Part shown: positions 11,214-22,386 of the stretch, in pieces | Layout: every line of letters begins with the position of its first letter | Position numbering within the stretch: the stretch's first letter is position 1 | Assembly: GCA_937949525.1 (NCBI GenBank) | Contig: CALEDT010000002.1 | Coordinates: 31,312-95,311 of the forward strand | Source of the DNA: an uncultured Burkholderiales bacterium | GTDB taxonomy: Bacteria > Pseudomonadota > Gammaproteobacteria > Burkholderiales > Thiobacillaceae | Direction: 5' to 3' | DNA: 64,000 nucleotides | Translations under genes and position numbers: made by a program | Notes under the pieces: model-generated | Told to the model about the DNA's origin: nothing | Database searches by the model: none | What the model saw: the letters and a program-made list of their open reading frames with translations, nothing else

Positions 11214-13964
11214 TTACGCTGGGTCGAATACCTGTTCGATGATTTCCAGCCACTGGCGGCGATGCAATGCAGCCAGTCCCGTCGCTGGTGCGGAACATTC
11301 CGGCCGGCCGACGTAGCGCAATGGCAGCGACGAAAGTTTGTGCAGATGATGCGCCATGAAACGCCAGGCGCCTTGGTTGCGCGGTTCGTCCTGCGCCCAC
11401 ACCAGTTCCTGCGCGTTCGGGTAACGAGACAACACCTCGGCGATCTCGATGTCCGCAACGGGATACAACTGTTCTACCCGGATCAAGGCGCAATCATTCA
11501 TACCCCGTTCCGCGCGCGCGTGCGTCAAATCGAAATAGAGCCGGCCACTGCACAACACGATGCGCGTGACCACCTCCGGCATGACGTGACGGTCATCGAT
11601 GACTGGCAGAAAACGTGCCTCGGCCAATTCCTGTAGGGTCGAGGTGGCTTCTGCGTGACGCAACAGGCTTTTGGGCGTGAAAACGATCAGTGGCTTGCGG
11701 TAGGGGCGAATCACCTGGCGGCGCAACAGATGGAATATCTGCGCCGGCGTGGTCGGCTGGGCGATCTGGATATTGTCATGCGCGGCCAATTGCAGAAATC
11801 GCTCGATGCGCCCGGAGGAATGCTCCGGCCCCTGGCCCTCATAGCCGTGCGGCAGGAACATCACCAGTCCATTGAGCCGGGCCCATTTGGTTTCCGCGGA
11901 AGCAATGAACTGGTCGATCACCACCTGAGCGCCATTGGCGAAATCACCGAATTGCGCCTCCCAGATCACCAGTTGGTCGGGTGATGCACCGGCGTAGCCG
12001 TATTCGAAGCCCAGCACCGCTTCCTCGGACAGCAACGAATCCACCACCAGAAAATTGGCCTGTCCGGGAAGCACGTGTTGCAGTGGGATGTAGACGCCGT
12101 CATCCCAGCGCTCGCGGTTCTGGTCATGCAATACCGCGTGGCGGTGAAAGAACGTTCCGCGCCCGGAATCCTGCCCGGTCAGCCGTACTGGCGTACCCTC
12201 GGCAACCAGGCTGGCATAGGCGAGGGTCTCGGCCATGCCCCAGTCGAGGGCGGCATCGCCCTCCCCCATGCGCCGGCGGTCATCCATGATCTTCTGCACG
12301 CGCGGGTGCAGCGAGAACTCGGGCGGCAGGTCCACCAGGCGACGCGCCAGCGCGCGCAGGTGCTCGATCGGCAGTCCGGTGCGAGCGGGTTCGCGCCAGT
12401 GCGTGTTACGAAACGGTCGCCAGTCCGCGGCATACGGGCTCTTGGCGCTGGCCTGGTGGCTGGCGGGCGCATCCAGACTGGCGCGATAGACCTGGATGAG
12501 GGTTTCGGTTTCGTCGGAGGCCAGTTCGCCGCTGTCGACCAGGCGTTGCGCATACAGGGCCCGCGTGCTCGGCAGTTGGTGGATGCGACGGTACATCAGC
12601 GGCTGGGTCGCCATCGGCTCGTCCTGCTCGTTATGGCCGAGCCGCCGGTAGCACACCAGATCGATGGCCACGTCGCGGCGCCAGTGCGCGCGATAGTCCA
12701 TGGCGATACGCGCGGCGCGGATCACCGCTTCCGGATCGTCACCGTTGACGTGCAGCACCGGTGCCTCGACCATTTTCATGACATCGGTGGCATACAGACT
12801 GGAACGGCTGTCACGCGGATCGGACGTGGTGAAGCCGATCTGGTTGTTGATGACGATGTGGATCGTGCCGCCGGTGCGGAAGCCGCGGGTGGCGGCCATG
12901 TTCAGCGTTTCCATGACCACGCCCTGGCCGGCGAAGGCGGCATCGCCATGGATCAGGACCGGCATCACCTGCGTCCCCTCGCGGTCGCCGCGACGTTGCT
13001 GCTGTGCCCGTACCCAGCCCTCCACGACAGGGTTGACGATCTCCAGGTGCGAGGGATTGAAGGCCAGCGCCACGCGCACCGGACCCGCCGGCGTATCGAG
13101 TTCGGTGGCGTAGCCCTGGTGGTACTTGACGTCGCCGCTGCGGTGCGTCGCCGTGAAGTCGTCCTGCGCGTGCTCGAACAACTCGATGACCGAACGGCCC
13201 AATACGTTGTGCAGCACGTTGAGCCGGCCGCGATGCGCCATGCCCAGGCCGATCTCCTGCACGCCGGCACGCGCCGACTGTTCGATGAGGTCGTTGAGCA
13301 GCGGGATCAGCGATTCCGCCCCCTCCAGCGAGAAGCGCTTCTGCCCGACGTAGCGGGTGTGCAGCGTTTTCTCCAGGGTTTCTGCGGCAGTGAGTTGCCG
13401 CAACAGCCAGCGTCGCAGACCGTTGTCGATCTCGGGAGCGCCCTCCCCGCCCTCGATGCGCTTCTGCAACCAGCGTTTCTGGGCGGTATCGGTGAGATGC
13501 ATGTACTCGACCGACAGCGTGCCGCAGTAGGCGCGTCTGACCCGTTCCAGGATGTTGCGCAGGCGATCGCGTGGCGGCCCCACCAGCGAGCCGGTTTCGA
13601 ATTCGCGGTCGAGGTCGGCCGCGGTCAGACCATGGCTGGCCGGGTCCAGCTCGGCGATGTTGGGCGTCGGCAACCGCCGCAACGGGTCCAGCTCGGCGAC
13701 ACGGAAGCCATGGAAACGGTAGGCATTGATCAGTTGGAGTACGCCCACCTGGGACGATTCGCACTTGGCCAGCGGCCGGTCGGTGACGCCGGCGGCGGTC
13801 TGCTCATCGGCGCGGGACGGAGCCACCGAGACCAGATGCTCGGGATGCTCGGCCTCCAGCGCGGCGAGGTAGTCGGCGCTGCCGGCATAGAGCGACGTGG
13901 CCGACACCGTCACCCGGGCGGAACCGTGTTCCGGCGCGCGCCCACCGCCCTGCCCGCGCGTCAT
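11214..13964 (-). CDS. sucA: 2-oxoglutarate dehydrogenase E1 component (ATG at 13964 overlaps gltA stop; GTG at 13913 is an alternative)
   Basis: [19 protein letters not shown]...[20 protein letters not shown]...[40 protein letters not shown]...[10 protein letters not shown]...[12 protein letters not shown]. Confidence 0.96.
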   Translation of the reverse strand: MTRGQGGGRAPEHGSARVTVSATSLYAGSADYLAALEAEHPEHLVSVAPSRADEQTAAGVTDRPLAKCESSQVGVLQLINAYRFHGFRVAELDPLRRLPTPNIAELDPASHGLTAADLDREFETGSLVGPPRDRLRNILERVRRAYCGTLSVEYMHLTDTAQKRWLQKRIEGGEGAPEIDNGLRRWLLRQLTAAETLEKTLHTRYVGQKRFSLEGAESLIPLLNDLIEQSARAGVQEIGLGMAHRGRLNVLHNVLGRSVIELFEHAQDDFTATHRSGDVKYHQGYATELDTPAGPVRVALAFNPSHLEIVNPVVEGWVRAQQQRRGDREGTQVMPVLIHGDAAFAGQGVVMETLNMAATRGFRTGGTIHIVINNQIGFTTSDPRDSRSSLYATDVMKMVEAPVLHVNGDDPEAVIRAARIAMDYRAHWRRDVAIDLVCYRRLGHNEQDEPMATQPLMYRRIHQLPSTRALYAQRLVDSGELASDETETLIQVYRASLDAPASHQASAKSPYAADWRPFRNTHWREPARTGLPIEHLRALARRLVDLPPEFSLHPRVQKIMDDRRRMGEGDAALDWGMAETLAYASLVAEGTPVRLTGQDSGRGTFFHRHAVLHDQNRERWDDGVYIPLQHVLPGQANFLVVDSLLSEEAVLGFEYGYAGASPDQLVIWEAQFGDFANGAQVVIDQFIASAETKWARLNGLVMFLPHGYEGQGPEHSSGRIERFLQLAAHDNIQIAQPTTPAQIFHLLRRQVIRPYRKPLIVFTPKSLLRHAEATSTLQELAEARFLPVIDDRHVMPEVVTRIVLCSGRLYFDLTHARAERGMNDCALIRVEQLYPVADIEIAEVLSRYPNAQELVWAQDEPRNQGAWRFMAHHLHKLSSLPLRYVGRPECSAPATGLAALHRRQWLEIIEQVFDPA

Positions 13965-15265
13965 GCGCTGCGCGCTGCGATCGGCACGAACTCCCGCCTT
14001 TGCGGGCCGGTATACAACTGGCGCGGCCGCGCGATCTTGTGGCCGGGCGACGACACCATCTCGTTCCACTGCGCGATCCAGCCGGCGGTGCGCGCCAGGG
14101 CGAAGATGGCCGTGAACATGGAGGTCGGGATGCCCAGCGCGCGCAGCACGATGCCGGAATAGAAATCGACGTTGGGGTAGAGCTTCTTCTCGATGAAGTA
14201 GTCATCCTCCAGCGCGATCTGTTCCAGCTTCAGTGCGATGCGGAACAGCGGATCGTCGTGCAGGCCCAGCTCGTCGAGCACCTCGTGACAGGTCTGGCGC
14301 ATGATCGCCGCGCGCGGGTCCATGTTCTTGTAGACCCGGTGGCCGAAGCCCATCAGGCGGAAGGGGTCGGTGCGGTCCTTGGCGCGTTCGATGATCTCGC
14401 CGATGCGGCGCACGTCGCCGATCTCCTCCAGCATCCGCAGCACCGCTTCGTTGGCGCCACCGTGCAGCGGCCCCCACAGACAGGCGATGCCGGCGGCGAT
14501 GCAGGCGAACGGATTGGCGAAGCTGGAACCGGCCAGCCGCACGGTCGAGGTCGAAGCATTCTGTTCATGGTCCGCGTGCAGGATGAAGATGCGGTCGAGC
14601 GCGCGCACCAGCGTCGGGCTGGGTTGATAACTCTCGCACGGATTGGCGTGCAGCATGTGCAGGAAGTTTTCCGCGTAACTCATGTGGTTCTGCGGATACA
14701 CGAACGGCTCGCCCTTGTTGTACTTGTAACTCCACGCCGCCGCGGTCGGCACCTTGGCGAGCAGGCGGAACATGGAGATCTCCCGCTGGCGCGCATCGGT
14801 GACATTGGCGCTTTCCGGGTAGAACGCCGCCATCGCGCCGATCATGGCCACCATCACCGCCATCGGGTGGGCGTCGCGACGAAAACCGCGGAACAGGTGG
14901 TTCATCTGGTCGTGCAGCATGGTGTGGTGGCTGACCAGATGATCGAACTCGCGTTTCTGCGCGGCCTCGGGCAGTTCGCCATGCCAGAGCAGGTAGGCCA
15001 CCTCGAGGAAATCGGCCGATTCGGCCAGTTGCTCGATGGGGTAGCCGCGGTAATACAACAGGCCCAGATCGCCATCGATGTAGGTGATGCTGGAGGAACA
15101 ACTCGCCGTCGACAGGAAGCCCGGGTCGTAGGTGAAGTAACCGTGGTTGCCCAGCGCGCGGGTGTCGATCACCTCGGGCCCCAGACTACCGGACATGGTG
15201 GGAAGCTCGATGGTCTGGCCGGCCACCGTCAGGCGGGCGAGATTCTGCGGAGGGATGTCGTTCAT
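13961..15265 (-). CDS. gltA: Citrate synthase
   Basis: [37 protein letters not shown]...[19 protein letters not shown]...[15 protein letters not shown]. Confidence 0.98.
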   Translation of the reverse strand: MNDIPPQNLARLTVAGQTIELPTMSGSLGPEVIDTRALGNHGYFTYDPGFLSTASCSSSITYIDGDLGLLYYRGYPIEQLAESADFLEVAYLLWHGELPEAAQKREFDHLVSHHTMLHDQMNHLFRGFRRDAHPMAVMVAMIGAMAAFYPESANVTDARQREISMFRLLAKVPTAAAWSYKYNKGEPFVYPQNHMSYAENFLHMLHANPCESYQPSPTLVRALDRIFILHADHEQNASTSTVRLAGSSFANPFACIAAGIACLWGPLHGGANEAVLRMLEEIGDVRRIGEIIERAKDRTDPFRLMGFGHRVYKNMDPRAAIMRQTCHEVLDELGLHDDPLFRIALKLEQIALEDDYFIEKKLYPNVDFYSGIVLRALGIPTSMFTAIFALARTAGWIAQWNEMVSSPGHKIARPRQLYTGPQRREFVPIAARSA

Positions 15266-15525
15266 GTCGTCATGTGCCGGGTCGTCTTGATCTGCGCCAG
15301 CACCGCGCGCAAGGCGTCGGGCGGCTCGTCCGCTCCGGTGAGCCAGGCGAACAGCGACAGGTCATCGTGCGCCAGCAACGCGGAAAAATCCGCCCGCAGC
15401 GGGCACGGCAATCCGGCATAGCGCTGCTCCAGGAACGTCGTCAGCCAAGCATCCAGTTCCAGCATGCCGCGTCGGCAATGCCAACGCAGGCGTTCCAGCT
15501 CTTCCAGCTCTTCCAGCTCGTTCAC
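15262..15525 (-). CDS. sdhE: Succinate dehydrogenase assembly factor SdhE (GTG start)
   Basis: [33 protein letters not shown] motif of the SdhE/SDHAF2 family; between sdhB and gltA. Confidence 0.95.
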   Translation of the reverse strand: MNELEELEELERLRWHCRRGMLELDAWLTTFLEQRYAGLPCPLRADFSALLAHDDLSLFAWLTGADEPPDALRAVLAQIKTTRHMTT

Positions 15526-16223
15526 AGCGCCCGTTTCACGAGAAGCGACTTGATTTTGCCGATGGCCGCCGTGGGGTTCAAGCCTTTGGGACAGACTTCG
15601 ACACAGTTCATGATGCCGTGACAGCGAAACAGGCGATAAGGATCCTCGACGTAGTCCAGGCGCTCGTCCGTGGCCTGGTCACGCGTATCGGCAATGAAAC
15701 GGTAGCTCTGCAACAAGGCCGCCGGCCCGAGAAAACGTTGCGGATTCCACCAGAACGACGGACACGAGGTGGTGCAACAAGCGCACAGGATGCACTCGTA
15801 CAAGCCGTCCAGCTCGGCACGGTCGGCCGGACTCTGCAGGCGTTCGTTCTCCGGTTCCGGATCCAGGTTGATCAGATAGGGCTTGATCGCCCGGTAATGC
15901 CGGTAGAACTGATCCATATCGACGATCAGATCGCGCACCACCGGCAGACGCGGCAACGGCCGGACCTCGATCGGTTCGCGCAGCCCTTCGAGTGCAGTGA
16001 TGCAGGCCAGCCCATTGACACCGTTGACGTTGACGCCGTCGGAACCGCACACGCCTTCGCGACACGAGCGCCGGAACGCCAGCGTCTCGTCCACCTCCTT
16101 CAGCGCGATCAACGCATCCAGCACCTTGCGGCCGCGCGCGTCGAAATCGATCTCGTAGTCCTGCATGCGCGGCGGCGCGCCGGATTCTGGATCAAAGCGG
16201 TAGATGCGCAATCTCATGGCCAC
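15522..16223 (-). CDS. sdhB: Succinate dehydrogenase iron-sulfur subunit
   Basis: FRRSCREGVCGSDGVNVNGVNGLACIT; ECILCACCTTSCPSFWWNP; RCHGIMNCVEVCPKGLNP. Confidence 0.98.
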   Translation of the reverse strand: MAMRLRIYRFDPESGAPPRMQDYEIDFDARGRKVLDALIALKEVDETLAFRRSCREGVCGSDGVNVNGVNGLACITALEGLREPIEVRPLPRLPVVRDLIVDMDQFYRHYRAIKPYLINLDPEPENERLQSPADRAELDGLYECILCACCTTSCPSFWWNPQRFLGPAALLQSYRFIADTRDQATDERLDYVEDPYRLFRCHGIMNCVEVCPKGLNPTAAIGKIKSLLVKRAL

Positions 16224-16245
16224 CCCGTCCGCTGCCGCCTGACCA

Positions 16246-18006
16246 TCAATAGGTCCTTTCCTTGGGTTGAAACGCTTCCACGGTCAGCGGCTTGAGCCGC
16301 ACCGGCTTGTAGTCGAGCTGGTCTCCGGGCTGGGAATACAGCGTATGGCGCAGCCAGTGATCATCGTCGCGTCGCGGGTGGTCTTCGCGCGTGTGCGCGC
16401 CGCGGCTTTCGGTGCGGGCACGCGCGGAGATCAGCGTGGCGCGCGCCACCAGCATCAGGTTTTCCAGTTCGAGGGCTTCCAGTCGCGCGGTGTTGAACAC
16501 GCGGCTGCGGTCGCCGAGCGTGATCTCCGCCAGGCGCGCGGCGACACCGTCCAATCGTGCGATGCCGGCGGCCAGAAGGTCGTCGCGTCGATACACGCCA
16601 CAGTGTTCCTGCATCACGCGCTGCATGTCCGCGCGCACGCCGGCAACCCTATCGCCGCGTCCCGCGCGGTCCCAGCGCGCCAGACGCGCCAGTGCCGGGT
16701 CGGCGGCATCCGCCGGCAGCGGGCGTGGAAACGGGTTGTCACGCAGATACTCGATCATGTGCCGGCCGGCGGCCCGGCCGAACACTACGAGGTCGAGCAG
16801 CGAATTGCCGCCCAGACGGTTGGCGCCGTGCACCGACACGCAGGCGCATTCGCCCACGGCGTACAGCCCGGGCACCGGTTCCTCCGGGCCATAACGCACC
16901 GGCGCGACCACCTGGCCGTGCAGATTGGTGGGTATGCCACCCATCATGTAATGCGCGGTCGGCGTGACCGGTATCGGCGCCTCGATGGGATCCACGCCGG
17001 CGAACTGCATCGACAGCTCGCGGATGCCGGGCAGGCGTTCCTTGATGGTCTGTGCGCCCAGATGGTCCAGCTTGAGGTGCACGTAGTCGCCGTGGGCGCC
17101 ACAGCCGCGACCAGCCAGGATCTCCTGGGCGATGGCGCGCGAAACCACGTCGCGCGACGCCAGGTCCTTGGCGTTGGGCGCATAACGCGGCATGAAACGT
17201 TCGCCGTCCTTGTTGACCAGATAGCCGCCCTCGCCGCGCACGCCTTCGGTGATCAGGCTGCCCACCTCGGGGATGCCGGTCGGGTGGAACTGCCAGAACT
17301 CCATGTCCTCCAGCGGCAGGCCGGCGCGCAGCACCATGCCCAGACCATCGCCGGTATTGATATGCGCATTGGTGGAATGGCGGAAGATGCGACAGGCACC
17401 GCCGGTGGCCAGCAGCGTGGTGCGCGCCTCGAACAGCCAGGGCTCGCCCCGCTCGATCTCCAGCGCCACTACCCCCAGCACGTAACCCTCGGCGTCGCGT
17501 ACCAGGTCGAGCGCGAAGAACTCGTCGAAGAACTGCGTGCGCGCGGCGATGTTGCGCTGGTACAGCGTATGCAGCAACGCGTGCCCGGTACGGTCGGCAG
17601 CCGCACAGGTGCGCACCGCCTGTTCACCGCCATAGTGTTTCGATTGACCGCCGAACGGACGCTGGTAGATCTTGCCGTCGTCCAGGCGCGAGAACGGCAG
17701 CCCCATGTGTTCCAGCTCGTACACCGCGCTGGGTGCGTTGCGGCACATGAATTCGATGGCATCCTGGTCGCCCAGATAATCCGAGCCCTTGACCGTGTCA
17801 TACATGTGCCAATGCCAGTCGTCCTCGGACACGTTGGCCAGGGCCGCGGTGATACCGCCCTGCGCCGACACCGTATGCGAACGGGTGGGGAACACCTTGG
17901 ACAGTACCGCCACCTTCAGGTCGGCCTGCGCCAGTTGCAGCGCGGCACGCAGGCCGGCACCGCCGCCGCCGACGATGACCGCGTCGAACGTGCGTTTGCG
18001 GATCAT
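16246..18006 (-). CDS. sdhA: Succinate dehydrogenase flavoprotein subunit (start [18 protein letters not shown] at 18006)
   Basis: [38 protein letters not shown] (flavinylation His), GHAL and [22 protein letters not shown]. Confidence 0.98.
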   Translation of the reverse strand: MIRKRTFDAVIVGGGGAGLRAALQLAQADLKVAVLSKVFPTRSHTVSAQGGITAALANVSEDDWHWHMYDTVKGSDYLGDQDAIEFMCRNAPSAVYELEHMGLPFSRLDDGKIYQRPFGGQSKHYGGEQAVRTCAAADRTGHALLHTLYQRNIAARTQFFDEFFALDLVRDAEGYVLGVVALEIERGEPWLFEARTTLLATGGACRIFRHSTNAHINTGDGLGMVLRAGLPLEDMEFWQFHPTGIPEVGSLITEGVRGEGGYLVNKDGERFMPRYAPNAKDLASRDVVSRAIAQEILAGRGCGAHGDYVHLKLDHLGAQTIKERLPGIRELSMQFAGVDPIEAPIPVTPTAHYMMGGIPTNLHGQVVAPVRYGPEEPVPGLYAVGECACVSVHGANRLGGNSLLDLVVFGRAAGRHMIEYLRDNPFPRPLPADAADPALARLARWDRAGRGDRVAGVRADMQRVMQEHCGVYRRDDLLAAGIARLDGVAARLAEITLGDRSRVFNTARLEALELENLMLVARATLISARARTESRGAHTREDHPRRDDDHWLRHTLYSQPGDQLDYKPVRLKPLTVEAFQPKERTY

Positions 18007-18347
18007 CCGACACTCCACAGGATGTCGGCCGCCCAGGCCAGGCAGGCGAGATACAGGGCGCCGAACAGGAAATACGCCGTCAGACGCAAAGGCAGCACGC
18101 GCAGATAGTCGATGAAGATCTCGCGCAGGCCGATCCAGGCATGCAGCAACAGCGCCGCGAATGCCAGCAGCGTGGCCAGTTTCATGGCGAGCGGCGTGAA
18201 CAGTGCGCGCCAGGCGGCGTAGTCGAGCGGCATCGCGCGCCACAGCAGCAGCAGAAATACCGGCAGGAACAGCACCAGATACAGCGCGCTGGCGCGTTGC
18301 AGCAACCACAGACCCAGTCCGCGACGCGCGCCGCCAACGGTTCTCAC
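18003..18347 (-). CDS. sdhD: Succinate dehydrogenase membrane anchor subunit (GTG start overlapping sdhC stop)
   Basis: [27 protein letters not shown]...[16 protein letters not shown]; three TM segments, operon position. Confidence 0.92.
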   Translation of the reverse strand: MRTVGGARRGLGLWLLQRASALYLVLFLPVFLLLLWRAMPLDYAAWRALFTPLAMKLATLLAFAALLLHAWIGLREIFIDYLRVLPLRLTAYFLFGALYLACLAWAADILWSVG

Positions 18348-18718
18348 AACGATGCTCCCAGCCACAGCACCGCGGTGAGCGCAATGGCCAGCCACAGCGT
18401 CACCTGCGCACTCAGGCGCGCGCGTGCGCGCGCCTCGCCCCAACCGAAATCGAAACCGAGATGGCGCAGGCCGGCAAGGAAATGGTGCAGCAGCGCCCAA
18501 GTGGCGAGCACCCCGGCCAACCGCCCCGGGCCGCTGGAGAACAGGTGGCCCAGTCGCTGAAAGTCGTCCGCCGAGCGCAGAGACGACATGAACAGGTACA
18601 GCAGGACCGGGACGGCCAGCGCCAGCAACGCGCCGCTGGCGCGATGCAGGATGGACACCAGGCCGCCCACGGGCAGGCGGATGCGGATCAGGTCCAGATC
18701 GTACGGCCGCTGGTTCAT
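18344..18718 (-). CDS. sdhC: Succinate dehydrogenase cytochrome b556 subunit
   Basis: [34 protein letters not shown]...[17 protein letters not shown] (heme-ligand HH region). Confidence 0.95.
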   Translation of the reverse strand: MNQRPYDLDLIRIRLPVGGLVSILHRASGALLALAVPVLLYLFMSSLRSADDFQRLGHLFSSGPGRLAGVLATWALLHHFLAGLRHLGFDFGWGEARARARLSAQVTLWLAIALTAVLWLGASL

Positions 18719-18839
18719 GTCCTTGCACGACGCATCGACGCGATGCGCGCGATTAGACGCTTATTGCGCCGCACAATCAACCGGCCGCCGCGCTGCAAAC
18801 GGGGCGACGGCCAAGGGCATCGCGCCGCCGAACGCGGCA

Positions 18840-19754
18840 TCAGAACCAGTACTGCCAGGCCAGCTTGAACCCGTCCGTCTTGCCTGCCTGCATCAGCGTC
18901 AGGCCCGCGCGATAGCCGCCGCCGGTGGCCTTGTAGCTGCGCGTGTCGCCCACCGTCACACTGATTTCCTGCTGACTGTCGGCGAAGATCTCCGAGCCGA
19001 AGTACCGTGTGTCGACCACCGAGATTTCCCACCACGCCTTCCTGCCGAACATCTGGCCCGGAATCGCCGCCATGACGCCGTTGCGCAGAACGTTGTTGTG
19101 CGTGCCCGACAGGTTGGCGCGCGCGTCGCCGCGTTCACGCACGGTGTGGCTGTGGCCGAACATGTTGCCGATGCCCAGGTCGTAGCCATCCATCTTCCAG
19201 TAGTACACGCTGGTCAGGGACGCCGAAACCAGGTTGGCGGCCTTGTCGAAATCGCCGCGCTCGGCATGGGTGTAACTCAATGCCGGTGTCAGATACCAGC
19301 GTGCGGCCAGCGGATACGTATACGCGGCGCCGAAGCCCACGTTGTAGGCGCTCTCGCCCTCCGACCAGACGCGCGTGATCGGCAGGCTCAACACGAGGCG
19401 ACGGCGCGGGTCGACCTCGTTGCGTATGGTGTAGCTCAGCGGCACGGTGCAGTACTTGGAATCGATATTGCGGCCGGAGAAGGAAGCGCAATTCAAACCC
19501 ACGCCGTAACTGGCCGGTGTGGCGCCGGGTGGTGTCGGCGCGACGTCCGGTTCGTGCTCGAAGTGCATGACGCCGAACGCCGTATCGAAGTCGCTGGTCG
19601 CCTGTATCTGGATGCTCGATGCGGGCGTCTGTGTCACCGGGTCGCTACAGATGTAGCTGTGCGTATGGTGATCGAACACGCAGGATGCAGCGGCGTGGCC
19701 CGAGGCAATGGCGAGCGCGACGAACGTCGCAGAGCGGATCGACAATGCTTTCAT
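18840..19754 (-). CDS. Secreted outer-membrane beta-barrel-like protein of unknown function
   Basis: Signal peptide MKALSIRSATFVALAIASGHAAAS; alternating amphipathic strands; ends in aromatic LAWQYWF, typical of BAM substrates. Confidence 0.65.
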   Translation of the reverse strand: MKALSIRSATFVALAIASGHAAASCVFDHHTHSYICSDPVTQTPASSIQIQATSDFDTAFGVMHFEHEPDVAPTPPGATPASYGVGLNCASFSGRNIDSKYCTVPLSYTIRNEVDPRRRLVLSLPITRVWSEGESAYNVGFGAAYTYPLAARWYLTPALSYTHAERGDFDKAANLVSASLTSVYYWKMDGYDLGIGNMFGHSHTVRERGDARANLSGTHNNVLRNGVMAAIPGQMFGRKAWWEISVVDTRYFGSEIFADSQQEISVTVGDTRSYKATGGGYRAGLTLMQAGKTDGFKLAWQYWF

Positions 19755-19797
19755 GATGGATTCCCCTTGGACAAAAAAATGCAGGACAGCCGGAGAA

Positions 19798-20478
19798 TCA
19801 ACGTCCGGTCACCCCGCGCAGATTCTCCAGTATGGCCGCGGCCACGGGATTGTCGGGCTGACGGCACAGGATGTCCTCGATGACCTCCGGAATGTCCTTG
19901 TACAACTTCAGCTCGTAGAGCGCGCTGACCAGGTACAGTTCGGGCGTTACATCATCGTCCGCCGCCAGCGCGCGCAGTTCGCGATAGACCGACTCCGCCT
20001 CGCGCAATTGTTCCAGCAGGCCGCCGGAGCGAATCACCACCATGCCGGTGCGGGTGCGCATGTCCGCCAGCACGTCGTCGGCCCGCGCCAGACGCATCAA
20101 CGCCGCGCTGGGCACCTGCTTCACTTCCGCCTGCGCCGTGCCGGACACGCGCGTCGTGGCGTCCTTCCCCACCTGCAGCACCACCGCGCCATTCCAGGTT
20201 TCCTGGCGGCCGGATTGACCGTACAGCAAACGCACGCGCGCCGCGTCGCCGAGTTCGAGGCGGTCGCCGGCACGCAGTTTCATGAACGGTGTGGCCGGCG
20301 CACGCGGCTGCTGCCCGACGCTGACCCAGACGGCGCCATGGACCAGCGTCACCAGTGCTTCATCGGCCTGTGCCGGCAACGAAAACAGCACCGCCAGCAT
20401 GACGGCCCAGCCGCCGCAGATCCGACGCCACCCACGAGCGGCCCGGATGAAGGTGGCGCGCGTCGCATCACTGGGCAT
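19798..20478 (-). CDS. FecR-like domain plus C-terminal TPR-like periplasmic/membrane protein
   Basis: ALVTLVHGAVWVSVG...KLRAGDRLELGDAARVRLLY...W: FecR-type pattern; C-terminal helical repeat LYLVSALYELKLYKDIPEVIEDILCRQPDNPVAAAILENL. Confidence 0.7.
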   Translation of the reverse strand: MPSDATRATFIRAARGWRRICGGWAVMLAVLFSLPAQADEALVTLVHGAVWVSVGQQPRAPATPFMKLRAGDRLELGDAARVRLLYGQSGRQETWNGAVVLQVGKDATTRVSGTAQAEVKQVPSAALMRLARADDVLADMRTRTGMVVIRSGGLLEQLREAESVYRELRALAADDDVTPELYLVSALYELKLYKDIPEVIEDILCRQPDNPVAAAILENLRGVTGR

Positions 20479-22378
20479 GATCCGTCTCCGTCGTCACATC
20501 GAGAATTTCGTGTAGGGTGATTGGCTGGCGATGGCCCTTGACGCTGACCACATCGCTGCGCCCCAGGCGCAGATGCTCGCGTCCAGCGGCACTGACGGTG
20601 GCTTCGCTGGCGACGATGTCGGCGTGGAACACCTTGGTCATCCCTTCCAAGCGTGAGGCTATGTTTACAGTATCGCCGATCGCGGTGAATTCGCTACGTC
20701 GGCGCGAGCCGATGCTGCCGACGATGGCGTCGCCGGTGTGGATGCCGATGCCGATCGCGAACTCGGGCAAATCCCGGTCGGGGAAACGCCGCTGCATCCA
20801 GGTGCGGAACTCCAGCGCGATGGCGCGCATGCGTAGCGCGACCCGCAGCGCGCGCAGCGCATGATCGCCGGTGGGCAGCGGGGTGCCGAACTCCACCATG
20901 ATGGCGTCACCGATGTATTTGTCGATGCTGCCTCCCTCTTCCAATACCGGTTGGCAGACGCGCTCGAAGTACTCGTTCAGCACTTCCACCACTTCGCCGG
21001 GGCTAAGCTGTTCACTCAAGGTCGTGAAGTTGCGGATGTCGGAGAACAGCACCGTGATGTGCGACAGGCTGCCGCCGAGCTCGGGCACCTGATCGCCGCG
21101 CAGCAGCACTTTCACCGCCGCATCCGACAGATATCTGCCGAACAGGCCGGCCAGCCGGGCACGCTGACGCGCCTCGCCGGTGAACAGCAACACCACGCCG
21201 CCGACGAAGGCGGCCAGCAGGGCGCCGTGCCAGGCAGCCACGGAAACCAGGAAGCCTTGGGTGAACAGCGGGTAACCGGACGCGATGACCAGCGACCCCA
21301 CCAGCAAGGCCACGGCGGTGCCGATCGGCAACGAGCCGGACAGCAACAGCGCCAGCACGACCAGCGCGGCGAGCGCGGCCGACACCCCGATGCGCGTCCG
21401 GGCAGAAAGTTCGTGCAGGTTGCGTCCGGACAGCAGGCTTTCGACGATGTTGGCCTGCAGCTCGGCGCCGCTCATGAGCTGCCGGCCGTCAGCCACGAAG
21501 CCGGTGCTGTAAGGCGTGAAATGGATGTCGCCCATGCCGGGAAAGTCCGCGCCGATGATCACCACCTTGCCGGCGAAAGTCCCCAGCAACGGATCCTTCG
21601 GCTCTGCGCTGAGCAGATGCGTCAGCGACAGCCGCGGCATGGCCCCAGGCGGGCCCAGGTATGCGATGTGGTGCGCCTGCCCATTCACGGCCTCGCCCCC
21701 TGCCCCGCCCCGCTGCCGGTGACGCCTGGCCAGCAATGCCGCGAAGCTCAGCTCGGGCATGGCCAGCCCGGCATAGTCCGCATGGGCCTGTGCGACCGGC
21801 TCGATCACATAACGCCTTACCACGCCGTCGCGATCGGCATGCAATTCGGCCAGCCCGACGTGGTTGGTCAGATCCAGTTCCGGAATGGCCAGCAGGTAAT
21901 CGGGGTGCGGCAGCGCATAACGATCGCCGCCGCCCTTGTCGTCACGGGCCAGGCCGGCCGCGAGCACCACGTCACCCTCAGCGATGGCCTGGCGCAGCGC
22001 CGCGTCATAGACCCGCGCGCGTGCCCCCTGCGGCCCTTCCACTTTGGCCAACCAGGCATCCGGACTGATGGCGAGCAGAAAATCCAGGCCGATGACGCTG
22101 GCGCCGAGCGCGCGCAGGCGTTCGATGGCGGCTGCGAACTGCGGGCCGAAGAACGCCAGCGGCTCGTCGCCGAAGCGCACCAGCGTGGCCTGATCGACCA
22201 CCACCAGCGCCACGTGTCGGGGTGCGCCGCGGGTGCCGGCGAGGCGATGCCAGGCATCGGAGTACAGCGCATCGAGCGGCGCGAGCAGGCCGGAGCGATA
22301 TGCCGTCTCGGCCAACGCAACCGCCATGACCACGACCAGCACCAGCCAGCGCCATTGCCGTCGCGACAGGCTTGCCAT
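20468..22378 (-). CDS. CHASE2-domain class III adenylate/guanylate cyclase
   Basis: N-terminal TM plus CHASE2 (VALVVVDQATLVRFGDEPL...RLRALGASVIGLDFLL), TM helices, then cyclase VLFSDIRNFTTLSEQL, DKYIGDAIMVEFG, EFTAIGDTVNIASRLEG. Confidence 0.93.
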   Translation of the reverse strand: MASLSRRQWRWLVLVVVMAVALAETAYRSGLLAPLDALYSDAWHRLAGTRGAPRHVALVVVDQATLVRFGDEPLAFFGPQFAAAIERLRALGASVIGLDFLLAISPDAWLAKVEGPQGARARVYDAALRQAIAEGDVVLAAGLARDDKGGGDRYALPHPDYLLAIPELDLTNHVGLAELHADRDGVVRRYVIEPVAQAHADYAGLAMPELSFAALLARRHRQRGGAGGEAVNGQAHHIAYLGPPGAMPRLSLTHLLSAEPKDPLLGTFAGKVVIIGADFPGMGDIHFTPYSTGFVADGRQLMSGAELQANIVESLLSGRNLHELSARTRIGVSAALAALVVLALLLSGSLPIGTAVALLVGSLVIASGYPLFTQGFLVSVAAWHGALLAAFVGGVVLLFTGEARQRARLAGLFGRYLSDAAVKVLLRGDQVPELGGSLSHITVLFSDIRNFTTLSEQLSPGEVVEVLNEYFERVCQPVLEEGGSIDKYIGDAIMVEFGTPLPTGDHALRALRVALRMRAIALEFRTWMQRRFPDRDLPEFAIGIGIHTGDAIVGSIGSRRRSEFTAIGDTVNIASRLEGMTKVFHADIVASEATVSAAGREHLRLGRSDVVSVKGHRQPITLHEILDVTTETDHAQ

Positions 22379-22386
22379 GGGCCGGC

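Noticed and set aside
12075-14162. 695-aa plus-strand ORF
   Set aside because: Antisense shadow of sucA/gltA caused by high-GC third positions; His/Arg/Gln/Gly-rich with no family resemblance
16246-18384. 712-aa version of SdhA
   Set aside because: First ~125 aa are an out-of-frame reading of sdhD; true start [16 protein letters not shown] at 18006
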